From assembly GCA_947302715.1 (NCBI GenBank), contig CAMYVY010000021.1, forward strand, positions 1 to 38,042: a stretch of 38,042 nt of DNA, written 5' to 3'. The notes under the pieces were generated by a model. It was not told where the DNA came from. It worked only from the letters and a program-made list of their open reading frames with translations, and did not search any database. Numbering within the stretch: the stretch's first letter is position 1; each line of letters begins with the position of its first letter. The stretch comes from an uncultured Clostridia bacterium. Lineage in GTDB: Bacteria > Bacillota > Clostridia > Peptostreptococcales > Anaerovoracaceae. Of this stretch, positions 32,525 to 38,042 are shown piece after piece. A program made the translations under genes and the position numbers.

Positions 32525-34588
32525 CTAAATCGTACTGTACGGATTTACATCCACGACGACGGAGCAGGAATTCTTCTCGAATACGGTTTTTTCTATGTAT
32601 TTTGTTATCCCCGCCAAATAACGGGTTCTCTTTGAGATTCGATTATTCTCCTTTGATGAATCTTTTCTTGCCTTTATCAGGACATAGAACCTAAAAGCCT
32701 CATTGTTTGCCCCCTTAAAGGTCCTCGATATCCGTGGCGAAAAGACTTGATCCTCGTTAAATGTATAGGGCTTTATATATTCGCAAAATCCCTCCGCGGT
32801 AGAAAGCGCATTCTTTTCCGCTTTATCCGTAAACTCCACGAGTATCAGGTCCGAGAACGGCGGATACCCCATCAGTTTCCTGAACTCCGCTTCCTTTCTG
32901 AAATATCCATCGTAATCGTATTGCGCTGCGGCTTGGATGGCCATGTTATCGGGTGAATAGGTCTGAACTATAACCTTGCCCTTTTCATCGCCTCGTCCCG
33001 CCCTTCCGGCGACCTGTGTGATAAGCTGAAAGGTTCTTTCTCCAGATCTGTAGTCCGGGATATTCAATCCGGCGTCTGCCGCGATTACTCCAACAAGACC
33101 CACATTCCTAAAATCCAGGCCTTTGGCGACCAATTGCGTCCCTATGAGGATGTCCGTCTTGCCCTTGGCAAATTCATTTATTATGCGATTTATCTCTCTA
33201 CTGTTTTTCGCGGTATCGAGGTCAAGCCTTGACACCCTGGCCTCGGGGAATTCACGCCTTGTAAATTCCTCAACCTGTTCCGTTCCAACGCCGAAATACT
33301 TTATGTATTTGCTTCCGCAGGTTGGGCATAATTTAGGAACAGGCTTCGTCTTCCCGCAATAATGACATATAAGCGCATTCCGTTCCTTATGATACGTCAT
33401 GGATATACCGCAATCGTCGCATCTTACGGCTTCTCCGCATTCCCTGCATGAAACAAAATTGGAATATCCCCTTCTGTTTAGGAACAAAATGCTTTGTCTT
33501 CCGGCTTCAAGATTGATTTCTATGTTCTTCCTTAGTTCGGAACTGAACATACTCCTGTTTCCGTTCTTCAGTTCCTCCCTCATATCCACTATCTCTACAT
33601 CGGGGAGCTTTACGCCATTATATCTTTCCTTAAGCCTTAGTTCCTTAAATATGCCCTCCTTGGTTCTTTCATAGGTTACAACCGAGGGGGTCGCACTTCC
33701 TGCAATCAGTACTCCACCGTAATACATCACCCTCTTCATAGCTACGTCAACGGTGTCGTATTTGGGGTTCTTGTCCGATTTATAGGTTTGCTCATGTTCT
33801 TCATCAAGAACAATTAAGCCGATATTTTCGAGGGGCGCGAACACCGCCAACCTCGCTCCGATTACTATATCAACCTCACCGCGTCTTATCCTCTGCCATT
33901 CATCAAAGCGTTCTCTGGGCGTAAGTTTACTATGCATTATGGCAATCCGCTCTTTTCCGAATCTGCCGACAAATCTCTCCGTTATCTGCTTTGTAAGCGC
34001 TATTTCGGGAACCAGCATGATGGCTGTTTTCCCGAGGTCAACGGTCTTCCTTATGGCCTGCATGTAGACTTCGGTCTTACCGCTTCCCGTTACACCGTTA
34101 ATGAGGAAGCTCTTTTGTTTTCCGCCCTCCAATGCATCAAGGATTTCCCGGGTAGCCTTCTTCTGCTCATCGGTTAGAGCATCTATCTCAAGTACTTCCT
34201 CTTCGATTCCTTGGACAGGCCTTTTTTCTTTTCCTTCCTTTGTCGGCTTTCCGGGGGGAATGAAGCATTTTATCGCGTCGATGTATTTAACTCCATAGCG
34301 CATCTTCATCCACTTGCAGGTAGATATGATTTCCGGTGTAAGAGAAATGCTTTCATCAAAGTCGATTACGCTCTTGATTTTGCCTTTCTTACTTTCATCT
34401 TCGTCGTCCTTGATGGATGAATAGTCAAATACATAGCCTCTTAGCTCTTTGTTTCCCCGTCCAAAGGGCACTTTCACCACATCGCCAATTTTGATTCTGT
34501 CCGACAGGCTTCCGGCATTGTATGTATAGAAAGAATCGGTGTATCTGGTATTATTGTCTATTACTATGTCTATAAACTTATCATTCAC
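32525..34588 (-). CDS. priA: Primosomal protein N' (replication restart helicase)
   Basis: 687 aa. GTG start with an AGAGGAAAG site; a nearby ATG is in another frame. An N-terminal DNA-binding domain, then a superfamily 2 helicase: Walker A LINGVTGSGKTEVYM, DEEH box, SATPS, and the zinc-binding cysteine clusters between about residues 380 and 420 (CRECGEAVRCDDCG, CHYCGK, CPTCGS). Motif VI lies in QVAGRAGRGDEKG. Restarts stalled replication forks. Here it follows asnA, not the usual coaBC. Confidence 0.96.
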   Translation of the reverse strand: MNDKFIDIVIDNNTRYTDSFYTYNAGSLSDRIKIGDVVKVPFGRGNKELRGYVFDYSSIKDDEDESKKGKIKSVIDFDESISLTPEIISTCKWMKMRYGVKYIDAIKCFIPPGKPTKEGKEKRPVQGIEEEVLEIDALTDEQKKATREILDALEGGKQKSFLINGVTGSGKTEVYMQAIRKTVDLGKTAIMLVPEIALTKQITERFVGRFGKERIAIMHSKLTPRERFDEWQRIRRGEVDIVIGARLAVFAPLENIGLIVLDEEHEQTYKSDKNPKYDTVDVAMKRVMYYGGVLIAGSATPSVVTYERTKEGIFKELRLKERYNGVKLPDVEIVDMREELKNGNRSMFSSELRKNIEINLEAGRQSILFLNRRGYSNFVSCRECGEAVRCDDCGISMTYHKERNALICHYCGKTKPVPKLCPTCGSKYIKYFGVGTEQVEEFTRREFPEARVSRLDLDTAKNSREINRIINEFAKGKTDILIGTQLVAKGLDFRNVGLVGVIAADAGLNIPDYRSGERTFQLITQVAGRAGRGDEKGKVIVQTYSPDNMAIQAAAQYDYDGYFRKEAEFRKLMGYPPFSDLILVEFTDKAEKNALSTAEGFCEYIKPYTFNEDQVFSPRISRTFKGANNEAFRFYVLIKARKDSSKENNRISKRTRYLAGITKYIEKTVFEKNSCSVVVDVNPYSTI

Positions 34589-34616
34589 AGATTCTTTCCT
34601 CTTTTAGTTTTAAGTT

Positions 34617-35627
34617 TTAGAGCAAAAAGATATTGTTTTTTCTGCTCTCGATTTCCATTTCCTTTGGCCAAACGCTGACCTGAACTTCACCAATATGAGC
34701 CTTCCTGAGGAAATACATGCAGAGTCTGCTCTGTCCTATACCTCCACCGATCGTAAACGGAAGCTCATCGTTTAGAACGGATTTCTGGAATGCGAGTTCC
34801 CTTCTATCGTCGGCATTTGCGAGCTTAAGCTGTCTGTCCATGGCCTTTGAATCCACCCTTATTCCCATGGATGAAAGTTCAAATGAAATCTCCAGAATAT
34901 CGTTCCAAAGGAGAATATCGCCGTTTAGTTCCCAGTCATCGTAGTCGGGAGATCTTCCGTCGTGCTTTTCTCCGGATTTTAGATAATCCCCTATTTTCTC
35001 AATGAATACGGCTCCATGATCCCTGCATATTAGATGCTCCCTCTCCTTTGGAGTCTTATTGGGATATAGGTCCTCCAATTCCTGAGTTGTTATAAAGTAA
35101 ATTTCATTGGGTATTTCAGTTTGAATATTTCTATACAGTCTATTGACATAGTCACTCAGGTTTTTGATCGCATTATAGATAGTTATAACCGTCTCATGAA
35201 GGTATTCTGTCGTTCTTTGCTCCTTGGTTATTACCTTTTCCCAGTCCCATTGATCGACATAGACCGAATGAATATTGTCCAGATCCTCGTCGCGCCTTAT
35301 GGCGTTCATGTCCGTATACAGACCATGCCCCGGTTTTATACCGTATTTCCCAAGCGCCATTCGTTTCCACTTGGCAAGGGACTGAACAACCTCAACCTTT
35401 TTTTCTCCCATATCCTTGAGAGTGAATTCAACCCTTCTCTCCACACCGGTAAGGTTGTCATTTAATCCTGTTTCCGGGTCAACGAAGAGGGGTGCCGTAA
35501 CACGCCTTAAATTCAGCCCATAAGCCAATTCTTGCTGGAAGTAATCTTTGATCTTTTTAATTGCTCTCTGGGTTTCCATCGGAGCAAGTATTGGTTCGTA
35601 ATCCTTTGGAATTATCAGTTCCGACAT
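34617..35627 (-). CDS. asnA: Aspartate-ammonia ligase (asparagine synthetase A)
   Basis: 336 aa, normal for AsnA. Makes asparagine from aspartate, ammonia and ATP with a class II tRNA-synthetase-like fold. Recognisable stretches are [58 protein letters not shown] and the C-terminal [27 protein letters not shown] site precedes the ATG. It lies between queH (32 bp) and priA (28 bp) on the same strand. Confidence 0.96.
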   Translation of the reverse strand: MSELIIPKDYEPILAPMETQRAIKKIKDYFQQELAYGLNLRRVTAPLFVDPETGLNDNLTGVERRVEFTLKDMGEKKVEVVQSLAKWKRMALGKYGIKPGHGLYTDMNAIRRDEDLDNIHSVYVDQWDWEKVITKEQRTTEYLHETVITIYNAIKNLSDYVNRLYRNIQTEIPNEIYFITTQELEDLYPNKTPKEREHLICRDHGAVFIEKIGDYLKSGEKHDGRSPDYDDWELNGDILLWNDILEISFELSSMGIRVDSKAMDRQLKLANADDRRELAFQKSVLNDELPFTIGGGIGQSRLCMYFLRKAHIGEVQVSVWPKEMEIESRKNNIFLL

Positions 35628-35659
35628 TCTTCTTTCCTCACACTTTCAATCTTTTTTTC

Positions 35660-36331
35660 TTAATCCCTTTTAGAGAATCTGCAGCCGCAATAGTCCTGTC
35701 TATAAAGTTCATATTCACGAGCGAGCTGAACACTTCTTTGGAATCCCGCCTTCTTTTTGAAGTCTATATCAAGATAACTGGCCCCGACTTCTTCGGCAAC
35801 CTCATTTGCTATCGAGCTTATTACCTGATAGTTCTTATGTGGGCTTACCGTTAAGGTTGTTGTGAAAAAATCGAATTCAAGTTCCTTCGACCTCTTTGCC
35901 GTCTCGTGGAGCCGCTGTCTGAAGCAGACCTTGCATCTCGCTCCTCCCTCAGGTTCATTTTCAAGACCCCTAACCTTGTCCAAATATTCTTCGGGTGTAT
36001 AATCGCCTTCCAAGAAGTCAATGGGTTCATAAGCATTATCCTTCTCATTAAATGCCTTTATGAACGCCTTCTGAGTTTCCTTACGTAGCTCATACTCCCC
36101 AATTTCGGTGATGCATGGATTATAGTAAAAAATAGTTATTCTATAGTCCGGGACGAGTCTCTCTATTACCGCAGTGCTGCATGGACCGCAGCAGCTATGT
36201 AATAAAAGCGACGGTTTTTTCTTTTCGGGAGCAAAGGCAGCAAAATTATCCGCCTGAACTTCCGAAGCGGAAAAAGCGGTTTCACAACTTGGATTAGTGT
36301 TCATTTTTTCAGCATTGCGTATTTTTTCCAT
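35660..36331 (-). CDS. queH: Epoxyqueuosine reductase QueH
   Basis: 223 aa. Carries out the last step of queuosine tRNA modification; the non-orthologous replacement of QueG. Cysteines match the family: HSCCGPC (47, 48, 51), CKVC (133, 136) and YCGC (215, 217), which bind a [4Fe-4S] cluster and a second metal centre. About 38 N-terminal residues precede the conserved domain, and ATG codons at 1 and 10 are both possible. The first ATG has a TATAAT only 8 nt upstream and neither has a Shine-Dalgarno. It is first in the long operon that runs through asnA and priA toward rpe. Confidence 0.93.
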   Translation of the reverse strand: MEKIRNAEKMNTNPSCETAFSASEVQADNFAAFAPEKKKPSLLLHSCCGPCSTAVIERLVPDYRITIFYYNPCITEIGEYELRKETQKAFIKAFNEKDNAYEPIDFLEGDYTPEEYLDKVRGLENEPEGGARCKVCFRQRLHETAKRSKELEFDFFTTTLTVSPHKNYQVISSIANEVAEEVGASYLDIDFKKKAGFQRSVQLAREYELYRQDYCGCRFSKRD

Positions 36332-36339
36332 ACAGAGTG

Positions 36340-36345
36340 ATTATA
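36340..36345 (-). promoter_or_regulatory. -10 box immediately upstream of queH
   Basis: A perfect TATAAT on the minus strand ending 8 nt before the first queH ATG. Transcription would begin within about two bases of that ATG, or about 27 nt upstream of the second. The -35 at 17 bp (TTCCAT) is poor. Confidence 0.5.
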
Positions 36346-36379
36346 CTACAAATAACACCTCCATGGAACAAAAAACACC

Positions 36380-36415
36380 AAAAAATCACAAAGGCGGCTC
36401 CCCTTGGAACCGCCT
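36380..36415 (-). terminator. Rho-independent terminator of tdk
   Basis: AGGCGG (36392-36397) pairs with CCGCCT (36410-36415), extended past one mismatch by TCC/GGA around a short loop. On the minus strand it is followed by TTTGTGATTTTTT. It ends the tdk transcript just upstream of the queH promoter. Confidence 0.85.
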
Positions 36416-36435
36416 CTAAATGCTATCTCAGTTTA

Positions 36436-37044
36436 TCAGATTCTTCCTTGTTCGGGGACGATCAGGTCAGGTCCAACCCTTCCCTCATTATAGTGGCGTC
36501 TGCAGAGCGATACGTACATATCGTTTCCGCCTACAACTATCTGCTGACCCTGTTTTACCATTTCGCCATCAACGAGCCTTGCGACCATCGTTGCCTTTCT
36601 TCCGCACCAGCAAATCGTCTTGATTTCCTCAATTTTATCCGCATAGATGAGCATATAGTAGGATCCTTCGAACATCTCATTTCGAAAGTCGTTCTTGAGA
36701 CCATATGCTAAGACAGGTACATTGAAACTATCCACAACCTCGGCAAGTTCCAGAACATGATGCTTCTTTAGGAATTGGCATTCATCAACAAGAACGCAGT
36801 CGATGCTCTTTCTGTTGTCTTCCTTGATGAAGAGTTCCAGAATATCCGTACTGTCAGATACGATCCTCGCATCCCTCTGCACACCTATTCTCGATGTTAT
36901 TACACCTTTTCCATACCTGTTATCAACAGATGGTATCAGAGTAAGGACATTCTTTCCACGTTCTTCGTAATTATACGCAACTTTGATGAGTTCGATGGAT
37001 TTTCCCGCGTTCATCGTACTATAGCGGTAGTATAACTGTGCCAT
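36436..37044 (-). CDS. tdk: Thymidine kinase
   Basis: 202 aa. Phosphorylates thymidine in the salvage pathway. Walker A YSTMNAGKS (residues 8-16) resembles the E. coli-type P-loop; VLVDECQFL carries the catalytic Glu; zinc-binding residues are in ICWCGRKA and SLCRRHY. An AAGGAG site lies five bases before the ATG. It starts 59 bp after tRNA-Phe on the same strand with no terminator between, so it may be read through from the tRNA array. Confidence 0.95.
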   Translation of the reverse strand: MAQLYYRYSTMNAGKSIELIKVAYNYEERGKNVLTLIPSVDNRYGKGVITSRIGVQRDARIVSDSTDILELFIKEDNRKSIDCVLVDECQFLKKHHVLELAEVVDSFNVPVLAYGLKNDFRNEMFEGSYYMLIYADKIEEIKTICWCGRKATMVARLVDGEMVKQGQQIVVGGNDMYVSLCRRHYNEGRVGPDLIVPEQGRI

Positions 37045-37103
37045 AACATCTCCTTATTTATTAATACAGCCTCCCGGGCGCACGGCATCGGAAAGCTGCT
37101 TTA

Positions 37104-37179
37104 TGGTGCCCAGACTCGGAATTGAACCAAGGACACGTAGATTTTCAGTCTACTGCTCTACCAACTGAGCTATCTGGGC
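37104..37179 (-). tRNA. tRNA-Phe (GAA)
   Basis: 76 nt including encoded CCA. Acceptor GCCCAGA/TCTGGGC, discriminator A, anticodon loop CTGAAAA giving GAA. Last in the array. Confidence 0.97.
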
Positions 37180-37195
37180 AAACTATTAAATTATG

Positions 37196-37272
37196 TGGTG
37201 GGCCACCAGGGACTTGAACCCGGGACCTGCCGGTTATGAGCCGGACGCTCTGACCAACTGAGCTAGTGGCCC
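37196..37272 (-). tRNA. tRNA with CAT anticodon (elongator Met, or Ile2 with modified C34)
   Basis: 77 nt including CCA. Acceptor GGGCCAC/GTGGCCC, discriminator A, anticodon loop CTCATAA. Not the initiator type, since the first acceptor pair is a normal G-C. Met and lysidine-modified Ile2 cannot be separated with confidence by eye. Confidence 0.9.
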
Positions 37273-37281
37273 ACGTTTTAA

Positions 37282-37358
37282 TGGTCGGGGTGGCAGGATT
37301 TGAACCCGCGGCCCACTGCTCCCAAAGCAGTTGCGCTACCAAACTGCGCTACACCCCG
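37282..37358 (-). tRNA. tRNA-Pro (TGG)
   Basis: 77 nt including CCA. Acceptor CGGGGTG/CACCCCG, anticodon loop TTTGGGA giving TGG. Ten-base gap to the neighbouring tRNA. Confidence 0.97.
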
Positions 37359-37394
37359 CTATTCTGCCTGATAGAAGTACGCTACAGGCAGTTT

Positions 37395-37470
37395 TGGCAG
37401 GGGCAGAAGGACTCGAACCCTCGGCACGCGGTTTTGGAGACCGCTGCTCTACCAACTGAGCTATACCCCT
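37395..37470 (-). tRNA. tRNA-Trp (CCA)
   Basis: 76 nt including CCA end. Acceptor AGGGGTA with TGCCCCT (one G-U or mismatch position), discriminator G, anticodon loop CTCCAAA giving CCA. Confidence 0.96.
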
Positions 37471-37479
37471 ATAATTAAG

Positions 37480-37571
37480 TGGCGGAGAAGATGGGATTCG
37501 AACCCATGCGGCCCTAATCGAACCCTAACGGTTTAGCAAACCGTCCTCTTCAGCCTCTTGAGTACTTCTCC
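37480..37571 (-). tRNA. tRNA-Ser (GCT)
   Basis: 92 nt including CCA, with a long variable arm typical of serine tRNAs. Acceptor GGAGAAG/CTTCTCC, discriminator G, anticodon loop TTGCTAA giving GCT. Confidence 0.97.
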
Positions 37572-37582
37572 TTGTGTATCTA

Positions 37583-37671
<89 letters not shown>

Positions 37672-37700
37672 TAACGCCCAAGTGCCGATTTCAAAGATAA

Positions 37701-37776
37701 TGGTGACCCATCGGAGACTCGAACTCCGGACACCTTGATTAAAAGTCAAGTGCTCTACCACCTGAGCTAATGGGTC
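37701..37776 (-). tRNA. tRNA-Lys (TTT)
   Basis: 76 nt including CCA. Acceptor GACCCAT/ATGGGTC, discriminator A, anticodon loop CTTTTAA giving TTT. Confidence 0.97.
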
Positions 37777-37790
37777 ATAGCTGACGAAAA

Positions 37791-37865
37791 TGGCTGGGGT
37801 AGCAGGACTCGAACCTACGAATGACGGAGTCAAAGTCCGTTGCCTTACCACTTGGCTATACCCCA
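37791..37865 (-). tRNA. tRNA-Gln (TTG)
   Basis: 75 nt including CCA. Acceptor TGGGGTA/TACCCCA, discriminator G, anticodon loop CTTTGAC giving TTG. The T1-A72 pair is usual for glutamine tRNAs. Confidence 0.97.
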
Positions 37866-37876
37866 TCAATCTAATA

Positions 37877-37953
37877 TGGTGAGCCCATAGGGATTCGAAC
37901 CCCAGACACACGGCTTAGAAGGCCGTTGCTCTATCCAACTGAGCTATGGGCCC
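37877..37953 (-). tRNA. tRNA-Arg (TCT)
   Basis: 77 nt including CCA. Acceptor GGGCCCA with TGGGCTC (one G-U pair), anticodon loop CTTCTAA giving TCT, reading AGA/AGG. Confidence 0.97.
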
Positions 37954-37967
37954 ACACTTTCAAAAAA

Positions 37968-38041
<74 letters not shown>

Positions 38042-38042
38042 A

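Overview
The window looks like chromosome of an anaerobic, low-to-moderate-GC Firmicute of class Clostridia, possibly near family XIII/Anaerovoracaceae (family level is a guess). Evidence: the Clostridia-type def-fmt-yugP-rsmB-prpC-prkC-rsgA-rpe cluster, a PASTA kinase, a Re-citrate synthase, NfnAB, AsnA and QueH, Shine-Dalgarno starts, and ten tRNA genes that all encode CCA. I see no phage, transposase, CRISPR array or rRNA.

Layout. 1-9.0 kb (minus strand): a Re-citrate synthase / FCD-GntR / aconitase / isocitrate dehydrogenase operon, i.e. the oxidative route from acetyl-CoA and oxaloacetate to 2-oxoglutarate. Downstream follow a lipid kinase, a TIM-barrel sugar isomerase-like protein, a histidine-rich LarC1 and a repeat-bearing membrane protein cut by the window edge. 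The last three each carry in-frame tandem repeats. 9.0-9.23 kb is a compact divergent promoter region with a GTATAC-type palindrome over one -10 box. 9.2-12.8 kb (plus): a class I CoA-transferase, EtfB, an unusually short EtfA and a MarR regulator. 12.8-20.8 kb (minus): comEC, holA, nfnA, nfnB, argR, recN. 20.9-24.3 kb (plus): a class A PBP. 24.32-24.56 kb: a 238-bp near-complete palindrome with perfect 45-bp arms between the convergent pbp and rpe genes. 24.6-36.3 kb (minus): a housekeeping run queH, asnA, priA, def, fmt, yugP-like, rsmB, prpC, prkC, rsgA, rpe. 36.4-37.0 kb: tdk with its terminator. 37.1-38.04 kb: ten tRNA genes.

How the genes fit together. The left operon makes 2-oxoglutarate for glutamate synthesis, probably under the GntR protein it encodes. 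The divergent CoA-transferase/Etf unit moves acyl-CoA groups and electrons, but no partner dehydrogenase is present. NfnAB links NADH and ferredoxin to NADPH. PrkC/PrpC and the PBP belong to cell-wall control.

Most unusual items: the long palindrome, whose arm is read in the same frame at the end of both flanking genes; the mini-EtfA cassette; the LarC1 with about 42 histidines in 75 residues and no LarC2; and two genes (dagK-like, queH) whose -10 box sits only 7-8 nt before the ATG with no visible Shine-Dalgarno, suggesting leaderless mRNAs. I did not find a clearly new multi-gene defence or signalling system.
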